From assembly GCF_024713975.1 (NCBI RefSeq), contig NC_091104.1, forward strand, positions 16,573,580-16,637,579: DNA of 64,000 nucleotides. The letters are read 5' to 3'. This stretch comes from Paralichthys olivaceus. Taxonomy: Eukaryota; Chordata; Actinopteri; Pleuronectiformes; Paralichthyidae. The stretch's first letter is position 1. The number at the start of each line of letters is the position of its first letter. Below the pieces are notes generated by a model, which ran no database searches, was not told the DNA's origin, and worked only from the letters and a program-made list of their open reading frames with translations. Of this stretch, positions 1-13,700 are shown piece by piece. A program made the position numbers and the translations under genes.

Positions 1-3000
1 AGCCGATGACTCTCAGAGACCCTATGATTAGAACTGAACGTCTGAGTGCCATTAGGGAATGTGGAACTGATGAATTAACGTGTCACCATAGCGACAGCCA
101 CTGTGTTCTATGTCCTAAATAAACAAGAACTTTAAATGATCTGTAAAATAAAACTAAGAGTTTTAATAGGGCCACATGGTTACTTTACAGCCCCTGTAGC
201 TCATTACCTGGTGACAAAAGTAATGTGACGATGTTGACAAACTGCCAACGGAGCAATTAAGAAAATTGACAACAGAACAAAGACATGACAATCAACACCA
301 GAGTAGGTATGTATTTTCAGGAAACAGCACCGGAGAGTGGAGAGGATGTTTTTTTTAATGGATTAAGAGATGTGATGTTGTAATTTGATCCGGGCACTTC
401 AAAAGGTGACATTGACATTTGAAGTGTTGGAAAACCCTAAACAGCTAAAGCTCTAAATCCAGCTCTGGCTTCCCCGTCTAAGACAAAAAGAATCTGGCCT
501 CTGGTGTTTGAATCAACAGAAGGATTACGTGGAGCTTTGTGAGCAGCTTGTATAATGTTGTCTCTGTCATGCCCTGTGTCGAAGTGGAAGGAAGATGCTT
601 AATGGTGTATACATCTTCCACTGTGAACTTTCTCCAAACAAACCAAGATCACATCACTCACAGTCCTTCTGTTAGAAAAGAACGAAGGTTGGATCATATT
701 TTAAATGCTGAAATTTCGCAACAAGATACATTTTTATGGTTTTTGAATGGAGTAACCATGATGACTGGATTCAACCATCAATAAATCACTTATGTGTAGC
801 ACTTGAAAAACATTATTTCATTTTACCCCTGAGTCCAAAATGCCCCCTTATTACTCCCATGGACAATGTTACGTAACTCAGTGAAGCACCGCTTCAATGG
901 ACATGAACTTCTTCTGGTTGAATCATCAGTGCAAAAGATGAATCACTGCATTAGAAAATATGTTGTTCTTTAAGAAATCAAAAGTGCAAGAATGTCTTCT
1001 TAAAAACATAAAATTGCTATTTAACATCTATGAGCCTGTTGTTAACAAAGCTTTTAACTCCTTCACTTTCTGGGTGGAAGCCAAAGATGATGTCGAGAAT
1101 AATGATGTGCAGTTTAAATGACTTTTAGCTAGGGTAGGGTCTATTACATTATTGTTTGCTATATCTCTTAAATTATGTATTCTGGGACCATGGCTGTCTT
1201 GTCTCTGCCGACTTAAGAAGCCATGTCACTGCCACATTTTCAAGTTGTCCTGTGTGCTAGCAACCTTGCTGAGTAGGTTGCTAATGCTAACAAGTGTAAA
1301 CATGTTTCCAGTGTAAGCAGTTAGCTCACCAGCTACAGGAATGAGTCATATCCCAACTCTAGCCTCCAGCAACAAATATTTATTGAGCATCTAATTTATC
1401 AGACTAAGTTGAAGTATTTGAGAAAAACACCAAAGAAAACATATATTTTAGGTTTTTCTCATATCACAAATGTTAATTATGCTACATAACACTTGTACTC
1501 TCTTATATGTCAAAATTAAAGTTTTCCCGGCATTTGACACCTAATTTCCTACAATTATCACGATGACTTCAACAAATTACCATTACTCCTAAACTTCTAG
1601 ACATTCCTGAATTCCTGACATTGAATTGGCCCATTTACTTTAGCTCTTAAGTGTTGAGTACGAAAACAAACCATGAGAGCTGAGTGTTTTCAGAGAAGGG
1701 CAGTTTTTATAGAGTCCCTTCTGCCCCGGCTGAAGGATTTATTGGAAACCCATTCTCCTCCTGAGGGGCTCATGTTTCCCAGCCAGTGATGCAGTCTGTT
1801 TTGTCTGCACAGTGCTCCCACATGCTACTGTATACAAACAGCCACAAGCTCACGGCCTATATATGATTTATGTGGTGTGTGTCTGCAGCGGTTCTGAGAG
1901 GTGGGTAGTGATTCACAACAGTCATAACCTGTCCTTGTAAAATGGTAACCTTTTGTCGGAACTATTACATTTAACTGGTCAATAAAATTGACCAGTCAAT
2001 AAAGTTTGAGTTTTAGGTCAGCAAGATACTATCTATCTATCTATCTATCTAAAAGATTAAAAAACAATCAAGTCCATAAGTCAAGAACTATGTTCAAGGG
2101 AAGCCAAACCTTCCCATCCTGCATAAGGCATAGCATCTGATGGGCACCGCCCGCACACAGCAGCCACAACAAACGGCCACTTCACTTCTGAGGTCCATCC
2201 ATCCATCCATCCCTATCTGGCTACAAGATAGGCCATAAATACCACCCGCCTCCTCCAGGTTAGTGAATGGGTCATGGACCAAATAAAAAATTCAAAGAAC
2301 ACATTAAATAACAACAATCAAAGATAGTTTCTGTCATTGATTTGGTTTTAATGAGTTATTTGATGTAATAAAAATGATTGACCTTGGAGACTGAGTCACA
2401 ACTCAATCACATCACACCTATCTTTGTTTATTACTATTATATTAATTATATATAATTATAAGTGTGTGTAATAAAATTATAGCTAATGATATAAAGTGAT
2501 ATATTGCTTTTAACCGCAGGTCAGCAGGGATCAGTGCTGGCAGCTATGGTGTGAGTAACAGTGACTAGTCTATCGGACTTGGCACCAACACCTGGTTTGT
2601 GTGAAACCGCACTGAGTCACCTCTGTGTGTTTTGCTTATACCGATTGTAAAAGGGAGTTTGTGTAAAGGTACACTTATCTGTCTTGCTTCTTTGTTGGCC
2701 AGTCATACAACACGCACTCTGTGTCAGGCAGTGATGTAGAAAAATGCAACGCTTGACAGATCCTCTGTTTAAAAGGGGCACCTGATGGGAGTCGTGATGT
2801 CTCCCAGTGTGGCCCACCATGTAGGCTGAGCTGACCAGCTTTATCTCCAGCTGATGAACAAACGCTTTCACTCTTTGTAATGAAACACATTTGATTGTAT
2901 AAACTTTTTTTTTTACAACTTTTAAAATAGAATTCTTCAACTTTTCAGTAACATCATGTATTTATCTAAATAGATATTTTCAAAAATATGGTATGGCTTA

Positions 3001-4472
3001 TCTTATGAGGGGTTTTCACACCAAAAAGTCAGAACCAGGCTTCATGTCTGTTACAATTGTTTACATCTGATCCTGTTAGTTTTGGTTTTACATTGCTATT
3101 TAGGCAGCAAAATAAAGTTTTTTGTATGACATACATACATCCTGGTGTCAGATGTGGGCTGTGTCTACCCATATTACATTGACTACTGAGAAGGGAGTAG
3201 TTCTGGTGTAAAGCCCCCTAACACAAATTCTGTTTTATATGTAACTTTTAAAAAATGCAGTAACAGAGCACTTTATGAAGGACAGAAATCATTGCAATGC
3301 CTACAGTGGTCCCTCTTCTTTCACTTCTGCCACAGACATAATTCTACAACTTTACTAAGTCTCTGCATTCCAGTTCTTGCAATTACTTTTACTTTACTTA
3401 TATTTTACTGACAGACACAACAGTCGAACATTAGACAGATGAGTTCACTTGGAGGCATGCACTTCGACCTTTATTAGACTTCAGTTGGCAGGTAAGCATA
3501 TCTCAATATAAATTGTTCTTCTGACTTCATTCTTTATACAGAAAGATGTTTCCTACATCACATGGGGGGTTTTGTATCTGAGGAGCTCAGACGACAGGAA
3601 ACCTTCCATGACCACGAAGACTTCATAAAATAAAAGGGATCTTAAAACAAAAAGGCGTTTGGTCTTAACAATGCAGAGTAATGCTGTGTGTGCAGATCCT
3701 GCCTGACTGAACATGGATCTGACAGACAGACAGGAATGTCAGCCAGCAGAATGGAGGTCTGATGAAGACATCACATTTCAGACAGTTACAAAGGACATAT
3801 AAATGTCCCCTACTTCCCTGATCAGCACATGAATCTAACATCTGTTGGTATGACCCCTCAGACAATAACTGCCATGAGGTTTCTTTCAACACCAAGCAAC
3901 ACATTGGACAGATGTGTGATACTTGGATTTTCTTACCTGAAGGTGGGTGAGTATGATGTGTACTTTGGCAAGTGGTTTAAAATGCACCAGCTATCTACAA
4001 AGAATTTAAGCAGAGTTGTACGAATAAACAACGAATAAGTATAACTGGAAAATGTCTTCTTAAAATTCAACGCTTCGAATTTTGACAGGGCAGTGTTGTT
4101 CAGTTTCCAACACGATATTGGTTTAAGCCCATTGAGGGATTGTGGTCAAAAGTGAATATGCAACTGCAGAAAAATGGACATGTGACTTCATGTGGCTTTC
4201 GTCCTCTAGTTTTCCAAAGAGGAGTTATTGGCATTCTGGACATTCCTGTTTGGATGTTGGTAACGGATTGCTGGACAAGCTCCTGTTTAAGTGCCACTCG
4301 GGACAGCAAATAACAAAACAGCCTGGAAACATTATATTGTGCTGACAGAAAAGATGAGACACACTGTGTTGACTTGGGCCTCAAGACTTTAGGGTATAAG
4401 GCTGATGATGTCAAACACTATGAGAAGACTAAAACAGACAATAGTCCTGTGTATCCAATGAATGATATACCA
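1..4472. other. Non-genic stretch with minor repeats
   Basis: No open frame here looks like a coding exon: the frames are short, low in complexity or lack flanking splice signals. The stretch holds an (ATCT)5 run at 2,032-2,051, a small hairpin at 1,974-1,996 and a MITE remnant near 2,150-2,290. I see nothing else that I can support. It could contain distal regulatory elements or very small exons that cannot be recognised from one sequence. Confidence 0.6.
2150..2290 (+). mobile_element. MITE remnant of the ACTGTATATAAA family
   Basis: The words 'ataggccataaat', 'cgcctcctcc' and 'gttagtgaatgg' in this order match the remnant at 19,230-19,335, which also carries the family's 'cccaaaagtgaagg' word. 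No terminal inverted repeat is left, so this is an internal fragment. The exact ends are uncertain. Confidence 0.4.
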
Positions 4473-4863
4473 ATGAACTGTATATAAATGACATGATAGC
4501 TCCCAAAAGTGAAGCCAAAGCATCTTGATCACCACCTGGTGGCTGACAGGAGTGTATGCCTAAATCTTGCTTGTGTTAGTGGATGGCGCATGTGGACCAA
4601 AGCCAAAGTATTTGTATTTTTTGGTAAATTCGGTTTTAATTACTTTTTGGATGTTATAAAAATGGGGGAAGGGTCATGATTGAGAGCAGAGATTGACCCA
4701 CTATTGATCGAGCGCGTACATCAGCAGGACCTCAATTGCTGCTGCACAGACTCTAGCTTCAAATGCACAAGACGGCAACTTTCATATTCAGGATTTCTTT
4801 GCTTCATTTCTGGATAGTGGGAGGAAGTTGAGACTCGTCATACATCTTTATACACAGTCTATG
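4473..4863 (+). mobile_element. Non-autonomous TIR element (MITE), copy A
   Basis: The left end reads close to 'gaactgtatataaatgac' and the right end is 'tttatacacagtctatgg', so the two ends are imperfect inverted repeats. Internal words 'cccaaaagtgaagccaaag', 'cacctggtggctg', 'tcatgattga' and 'tttctggatagtg' recur in the copies at 22,240 and 49,267. About 390 bp long and without coding capacity, it behaves like a MITE mobilised by an unseen transposase. I cannot assign a superfamily. Confidence 0.75.
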
Positions 4864-7400
4864 GATAAACCTTGTTCTTCTGTTGATAAATTATCTTTCA
4901 TTGTTGTAACCATTCTGCTGAAGTAGCTTCTCTCTTTAGATTATATTCATCCGCTTTAAGATTGTCTCCAACAAATGGAAACAAACTAAGTTCCCCTAGT
5001 CTGAGTAATGTTAGCTAAAAGCTACAGTGCCCACCTGTTTAAAAAGTTATTTGGCGTTTTTAAATAAAAAGATGCATTTATGAGCTCTCAATAGATTTAC
5101 ATTGTCAGCAGGAACAAATCGACTTTTGCCCGACAGCTCCACACAGGGTTGGGAATTAAGTCGGACAGTACTGAGAAACAGATTTCTGGTTTTGGCGTAG
5201 AAAAATATGAAACAGTGGCAGCCTTATCCTTCAAGATGAAGAGTTAACCATGTTGTAAAACAAAACACTGTGAACTATCCCTGGTGTCCTTATAGCTCCA
5301 GCAGAGGTATGGGAACACAGTACAGAGACCATGTTAATCTTCATCTCAGAATCAAAACAAATTAGCGTCTTTGCACTTAAATGGCTCAGTGGAAAGAACA
5401 TTATAACAGTATTTGGAGCAGAGGAATGGATATTTTTAAAAAAGAAAAAAAAACAGTATTGTCAAGATATATGACAAGAACCTGGATCACATATCTGGGG
5501 CATGAATTGAAAGAATGTCTGAAAACCTATAATTAAGTGAATATTTCTGGTGGAGGCATATGGAAGTATTAACCACATTTAGTCTTTTTCCGTAATAATT
5601 GTCGAGCATTGGTATATGGCTTTTATATCATTTCACTCAACATTTCTTAATTCGTTATGTAAGCTTGCTCCTGGTTTTGAGGTGTTTCACAGTGAGAACA
5701 CTGGTTTTTTATCTGTGCACTGCAGGAACTGACAGAGGAATATGAAACAGCGATATTGTACATTTACAAGCGATTTCAGTCAAAAACAAGTAGTTTCCAG
5801 GCTGGAAACTTCCACTCCGCTGGGATCTCTCGTTATCTGGAATTCAAATTTCAAACTGCTGACACAGCAGCAGTTTTACAGTTCTTCTGTTTTATTTTGA
5901 AATGTCTCTCCAGTGGAAAACCTTTTAAATCTATTGTCCACCTGCCTGGTTAAATTATAAACTCAAGTATTGTTAAATAACTTTAGAAAAAGCTGCATAT
6001 GTTGTCTCTGTATTCTTTCAACCTTGGAGCCTTATCTTGATATCTTGAGAGCGTTGTGAATGTAACAGATCCTCAAGGGAAAAGTTCTACAGCACAGCTC
6101 TTCACTACCTGCACTGATCAGTAGACGCTGCAGCATGCTTCTGGCCTAAGGGACCATCACCAAGACTGACCCCCTTTTGATTGAAGGAGATTGTCTAAAC
6201 ACACAAGAGAACTTGACCTGTGAGCATCAGCTGTCAACTGAAAAAATGCTGACACTGCTCCAGGGGGGCAAATTTATCTGCTGAGAGCAGGATTGTGCTT
6301 CTGATCTGTGAAACAGTTTAACATTGTTGCGGCTGCAGCTGGAAGACGATCTGAGCATTATTGACTTAAGCCGTTGGATGTATACTCGCCAAGCTTGTCT
6401 ACTACCGTAAATCAGGCCTCTGGTCCCTGGACTGAGACTTGTGTGATTTGATTTAAAACAGCCACTTGTCTGTGAGCAGACACAAATTAAATAATTAGTA
6501 TTATCTTAAACAACCAAATGCAACAAACATTGGAAAAATCAAGGAATGTGTAATTGTCTGGGAAAAGACAAATAAAGAGCTAAAGAGCGACTGGCTGCAG
6601 TCCCCTCTGCAGCTCAGGAAGGGTCTCTACAGTCCAAGCGACTCCCCCTCCAGGGCAACTTGACACAGTTCCAAAGTCTGGATGAGAACCAGGGTCACAC
6701 GAGTCCAGACTCTATCAACACATGAACTCTCAAGTCGGCAATGGCAAGTTAATGGCAAAAGGCTATTTTGGGTTGATGAGGGGAGGGAATAGTTGCTTGA
6801 CAGGCAGTACAAAGATAAAGTTGGTAGTGGATGGAGTAAAACACACATTGCATGGAGGTACACATTAACCAGGGGGACAGGACAAGTTTACTGCACAACA
6901 GAGAAATGTGAGCAATAAAAGATTCACATGTGCAATTTTAGTTTTCAATGCATTGCGTGCTCAAATTGAATTTACAGGGCACTTCATGCACGTGGATGCT
7001 GAAAATAAGATTGATATTTATGGAGTTTATCTTCAGCCACAGCTGAAAAACAAAACTGTGTGAGGAATCGTCAGAAAAGCTCCTCTGGGGTTCTGCCAGA
7101 AGTCTGCTGATGAGACTGAAACAAGACTCTGGAGCTGATGTGGCTTGTTAAAAATATCTGTTAATGCTTTAAACTGAAACTCTACAGTCAGACCTGAGAC
7201 CAGAGAATCAAACATACAGCAAGTATGACATATTATGATTCTTTCTAGAAGTTGAGGCTGATTGTTTTTCCACAGTACAGTAACCTCGTGAAAAATATGT
7301 ATTTATTCCCTCTCTCTCTCTCAAGGACAGTGCATGCACAGTGTTAAAATTTAGAGTACTTACAATCCATATATCAATGATAACAATGGGTCAACAATAG
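4864..7400. other. Non-genic stretch
   Basis: Nothing coding can be supported here. Frames are short and lack splice context, and no repeat of note was recognised apart from a brief CT-rich run near 7,310-7,322. Confidence 0.6.
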
Positions 7401-7401
7401 A

Positions 7402-7786
7402 TAGCATTGTCAAGATGTGGTGAGCACGTGGCCCCAAATGCAGGAGGTAGATCCAATCCAACAAAACACAATTTATTGAAAACAAATAAAATAAGCAGCA
7501 GACACAGCAGGAAACAAAAAGTTCAGGGACAACAAAGCAGAATCAAGAAAACAAGCAGACACAGACAACACAGACAGAAACTAAGCTGAGGAGCTGACTT
7601 AAATAGAGCCCGAACAAATGACAAACAAGCAACAGGCGGCACAGGACAGGCAGGTGAAACAAATCAGGGAGGAGTCAAACAGTCAAAACTGGAGGGAAAC
7701 ACACACACAAAGGCAGGAAGTAAATTCACTCAGAACTACTAAATAAAACAGGAAACACCAAACTGAAGCAGGTAACCATGACAAGC
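7402..7786 (+). mobile_element. Probable non-autonomous DNA element, A/C-rich
   Basis: A strongly strand-biased A- and C-rich block with many 'acaca', 'aacaaa' and 'cagaca' words starts near 'ttgtcaagatgtggt' and ends at 'taaccatgacaag'. The two ends form an imperfect inverted repeat (ttgtca...ggt against its complement). The composition and ends resemble short elements common in fish genomes. The 60-codon frame at 7,407-7,589 is only this biased composition read in one frame. Boundaries and class are tentative. Confidence 0.4.
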
Positions 7787-10700
7787 ATACTGATAAAAGA
7801 TATTACTCTAAGCGACAAACCACAGAGAAGGTGGTTCTACTGCTCTTTATCAAAAGTTAACCAGACGTCCATCTTCCATATCAACACAAAAGACAGAAGT
7901 AATAAGACATGAAAGAATACAAGGGCAAGACTTAAACAAATATAGATCCTGAGTAAGACTTTTATTTTTTACTCAGCATTCATGAAACCCGAACCCTTTA
8001 CCTTTTGGTTGTTTTATTTTGAAAATTTAGGCCATGTCAGGGCCAATCAGTAAACCTTTCTTAGCATCTAAGAATTTTTATAAGTGCTGGCTTCCTGTTG
8101 CGTCCCAACAGGATTTCAACATCTTTTTTATGGGTTTGTTTGGACTAAAATACTTTTTAAAAAAAGTAGCAATGATCAGGTGATTTTTGCAATGAAATTG
8201 CTGGAGCAAGTGAAAATCAAAAAAATAGTTGTGGTCTTTTGTCTAAAACTTTCCCACACAAGTAATGAACAACAGCTCAGCTATTCTCTTGGAGTGTTTT
8301 GTAGTAGAAGTGTCAATTGACTTTTCCTTGTGTGTTTTTGATCCACCTCAGCGTTGGTGGAACCTCAGATAAAAAGCAGTGCACAGCCACTTTCCAGAGC
8401 TTTGTTATGGAAACCATCCAGGACCGCAGAAGAGACAGTCACAAAATATGGCTCATGAGAAACCTGCATGTAAAAACAGGCGTCAAAATCGGCATGTACG
8501 TCATTCCTCACAGCAAAATCAAACTGTAGAATGTAGTTAAATCTTTACAGATTAAGGAGAAAAAAAATTCCCATGTAGTCCCATAGGAGTATAAACAGTT
8601 TACACTAATAAAGCATGCAGACTAAGCTGAAGCCAGTAGCCTCTGATATCTGATGCAGATTCTATCACAGCTCATCTCAGGGTCACGGCAGGACTGGATC
8701 CAGACAAGCAAAGACATGGTTGTATCCTTTGATTTAAAACGTACATCACTGGCAAATGTTTCAACCGAGAGTTGTAATGTCTTCATCATCTGTTACACAA
8801 ACAAATGATACATTGACAATCAAGATGGATTATTAAGGATCAAGGAACAAATCAGTCTTGTCTCTGAGTCTGAGCCTCTGGGGGCAACAACCAATACTTC
8901 ATGGCCTCCAGTCTGCACAGAGACTATCAGATCCAAGACTCTTTTCCGTTCGCCATACTGTTTACAGTCAGACAAATTTATTTTATCACACAAGTAGAAA
9001 ATTCTTCCCAGCGACAAGAGCAACATTGAAGCAGATTACAGCAGTGTTTGAAAGATGCTTATGAAAAATTAAAAAGTTGACAAATGCACTTCAATGTGCA
9101 CTGCCTCTTTAACACGGACTGTTCACCTGCTGGAAACCATAACTGCTCAAATCTGTTTATAGAGGTAACAACCAATTTGGTTCAGATGCACAACATCCAA
9201 AACTCTTTCATTAGTATTCAACATCCTTTCATTAATTTAACCACATGCAACTGTGTCTCGTTGCTTATTTTCTTATATGACAACACAGCGGCACACCTAT
9301 TTATACCACGCTGAAGCCATTCAACATTTACAGCTTCAGGGAAAAGACTGGTAGCCTATAGGTCTGAAACAGCTGGACATGTGGAAATATTAAAAGCAGA
9401 TGTGGCATGGAATGTCCGACACATGGAAAAGCTGATTGTGGTTATACCTCTATAGTAATGGGCAACGTAACAGCCAAGAGTCTGCTCGAATGGGATTCAC
9501 ATGCTGAGCCGAGTCCCCTGCGTCCAGCTCTTAACTGTGGGTCCACCGACCTTATTGTGTCTCGTCTCAGCCTCATTTTTGAGTCGAGGTAAAGCATTTT
9601 TTCTGATCTCCTCATTACCGAGAAAGTCAGATCATGAAACAGCGAGAATTTACCGCCCTGCTTCCTGCTGCATTTGTGTTGGGATTACAGCCCCGCAAAC
9701 ACATTTCCATGTGGAGTCTGTCTGCGCTGCAAATTATCTACGGAGAAAAGAATTTCAGGAGCACCACCAGATGCTTTCGAACCTCGTCTTTATTCAGATA
9801 TCATTTACCTTGTGCATGTCTACGGTTTCTTATATGCCCAGGAAAATGCTTCTGTTTTTCAACATGACAACACGGATACAGGAAAGGGAATATGTAGAAA
9901 TGTAAACTTAATTGGTATCAACCTACTTTTTTTAAGAAGCTGGAAGGTGTGCTTCTATTCAGTAGACTTCTCTTAAAAATCCAGGTTCAGTATGATTCAA
10001 AGCTCTCTAGTCTGCTCACAGAGCCCAGTTTCCCTCCTCTAGTGAAGCAAACAGCACACTCCACTGCAGGTATTCTACACTGTAAGCACCTTGCCAGGCT
10101 TTCTAAATGGCAAATGCATCTGGCCATTCAACAGAACATTTTAGCTCGGGCCCAGCATCTCAGCAGAGAGGGATATTTATTGTGATTTGAACATGCAATC
10201 ATGGAAAACTTGCGAGCATACCTCTGCACAAACCTCTCTGTAGACATTAGACAACCAATTTCCTTCTGCTATATCACTTAGTGCACCGATAGCTCTGCTG
10301 CCTTTGTGTTGATCTCGCTCTTGAGACGCAGAGAAAGAGATATCCATACCACAAAAGCTGGGTATTGGACCGTTAATGATTTTGACTTGCATTTGGCCTC
10401 GTCGTCACGTTAATATTTCCAACACAACTTCCTCAGCAAGTAGATAATCTCAGTCAACGGGACCTCTTCCTCCCTCGCAGATACTTTTGACCTGTTGTGA
10501 CGATTAACATCTGTGACAATAGCATCTTAGATGACATTACAAACTGTCCGCAGGTCAAGCAGAGCACAGTGGAGCTGTAATCTGATGGGCCTGTAAAGGT
10601 TACCGAATTAGATCATGTCTTTGTAAGCATCCAGCAGCATAACTGTGGTGAGTCTAAAGGGTTCATTAATAAACATTCAAAGCCCTTTCAATGGCCAGGT

Positions 10701-13700
10701 TGTCTCAAACACGTCATGTCTGAGGCTTACAGATTACTTCACAGTGGCTGTTTGTAAAGTTGCTTGATGTCACCAGTCAACCTCTTTCAAACCGACGCTG
10801 CTTCATCATGTGGTTCTCACAAAAAGGATCTTGATAAAAGAAACCAGACTTGTTGACTATTTGAGCCGTGTAACCAAACCCAGAGAAACGACAGATCACT
10901 CTCCATCTGTTGTTTCAATAATAGCCTAATACAAAAGGACAAATGCATTCCCACACATATGCAGATCCAGATTAGAGAGTGGGGTTTACATAGACTATAC
11001 ATGTTGCCTCATGACCTCATGATTCTCTCAACTAGTGAGTCTTTACCAATCACTTTAAAGTGATTAAAGCTGCACTAATCAATATTTTTATATAAACAAT
11101 GGATACAATTTGTAATGTGAAAGGACCCACAAACAATTCTTCAAACACAGGTTTCTCATAGCTCTGTAAAACAGTGTTTGAGTTTTATGACCCACAAACA
11201 GATCATATAAAAAAATGGAGGTAGACTCTTTAAAAGTGAAGCCAATGTAGAAGTACCTGAAACCTGTATTCTCGTGAGTTATCAGCAGAGGGCGACTCCA
11301 CTGGTTGCAAGGACAGCTATAAACACAACCGATTTTTCCAGTCATCAACACTCAAATTATTCTGTGTTTAGTGAGGGAGCTTTATCGTAAACAGACACAA
11401 CAGGAGAGGTAAATATGAGGCGACCGCAGAGGCTCAATTACGTCAATTATCTCAATTACAGAGGAGAGTTAATGTCTTTTTGCTGTTTGCACTTGGCCCA
11501 CGTCCCGGCTACTTGAGAAAAGACTCATCACGATTGGGTTCTAAAGTAGATGTAATTAAACAACTGGACACGACATGTTACATAAGATTTATTTTCTTTT
11601 ATGGGGGTATTTTTGGTGTGAGGATCAGTAATAATGCAATTGTGTTAAATAGCACTTTTGCATGTCAACGTTTCTTTTACTTCACCAATCTAATGCAAAT
11701 ATGCCTACACCATTCAATTTTATTTTGCATTAGAATTAAATATAAATCTAATGGTCTTGTTACAGTAGTTTATTTTTTATTTAATTGAAAACAAATTATT
11801 TCAGTTTTATTGATATAAGGTAAAGATGATTCTCTGGATGGATGGATTTTGTAAGAGTAGAATCAAAGTGAAAACCAAAAAGTTGCCACTGTTATTACAC
11901 TACATGATTTTAAAAATGCAGCTTGTTCCTCATTTTTATTTGAGTGTTATTGCCATATAATAGGTTTATTTCAGTGTTTTGTTGTTTTAACCCAACCAGA
12001 CCAAAAAAAGACAAACATTAATGACAGATGACAATGATGAAAAGCAGACATGTTTAATTTAATTTTAAACTGAGAACAAAATGTAATATCCTTATTCTGC
12101 CTTGTGGCACAAACACAATAGTGTTTGTATACAAAAAGGAATGTTTCTCATTTACATATTCACATTAATCACTTGAGGAGTGAATAAAATAAATATATTT
12201 GGTCATAATGTTATTGACTTCAGCCTGGAACTCTGTCCCTGGAGTCATGTGACACTATTAAAGGAATAAATGAATATGTTCTACTCAGTTGAGAATTTGT
12301 AGACTGTCATGTGGTTTTCCTGGATTTTCTTTCACATAAAATAAAAGTGTTGTATTACAGAAATAAAAATGTCCATGAGGCATGTGCAACTCAATACTCC
12401 ACATGAAATATTCACCTATTAAATCCTCCTTTTAATACCTTTTGGACTAACTGTCTTTTCAGTAGCAAAAAGATGTGATCCTCAAAGAGCCAGAAAGAGA
12501 ATTTTTATACTGATGTATATCACAGACATTGATTTATCAACTTCAAAAGATTTTGAGATGTTTACTAAAACCTTGAAAATAATAGGTCATTACCTCATTT
12601 GCATGATATTCAGAATAACCTCTAAGAAAAGAGCAATAACTTCAGCTGTGCAGGTGAATACTGCCACCCAAAGGAAAAGCTGATCTCCATCTTATAGCGT
12701 ATATTGCACCAATGATAATATAGAGAGCTAACTAAATGAATACATAAGTAAGTTCTTTTTGGCATGTGCTCTGGTGATGGCAATGTTGATATGTCCATTT
12801 AATACACATTTAAGTATTTCAACAACCACTAGATGGGTTGCCATGAATTGTGGTACAGACATACAGTAATGCCCAAAGAATGCATCCTAATACCTTTGGT
12901 GAACGCCTAAAGTTTCATCTAGCATCACTTCATCTGGCCCAGGTCAAAAAGCAAAAAAAATGTTGTTGGCCCCCTTTTGAACATTGCTGCACATGGCACT
13001 GTCATTATTTCCTCAGGTATCCCAGAGACCAACAGTACTTTAAAAGTGATAATTTAAAATGTAGATAGTTTCTTTAATCTTAATAGCAGTAATAGTAATA
13101 TTTGAAAATGTCCTTGTGGTAAAACTGTTATAACCAAATGATTAATTAAGGATAAATTAAGACATTTGCAGTAACAGTAGATTGATTTGATGCAATAACT
13201 TTGCAAACTGCAATAAAGGGCTAACTTGTGTGATTCCACTTCATAAAGATGCAGCAAGTATACATAAAGTGGGGGCTCCTGGGGTCCTGCGCCCCTAGTT
13301 GACTTGGTCAGTTGAAGATTTGATCCAGCTTTGCATCTATTAAAAACACACTTAACTGCTAAGCTAATGTAGTCCCATCAGCCTTAGCTCTCTGTTTTCG
13401 GCAAATTATTAGCAAATATTTACAAGAATAAGATTGTGAACTTGTATCACAATCCAGGGGCTCCATCCTTCGGAGGATGCAGTCTACCTTGCCCACAAAG
13501 ACAGCCTCCTTTGTGGGCTGTGTAGACCAGGATGGTTGATCATATTTAGATGGCCTGAGGTATTCAGTGATCAGCATCACAAGCCCCCCCCCCCCTTTTA
13601 ATGTTGACTAGCAACAGAGCTGAAGTTGGACACAATGAGAAAGTTTTAATGCCCCCTGATGCTCTAGTTCATGGTTTTTTAACATGCACTGTTGCCTGTG

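Noticed and set aside
7407..7589. 60-codon basic frame
   Set aside because: It lies wholly inside an A/C-rich repeat element.
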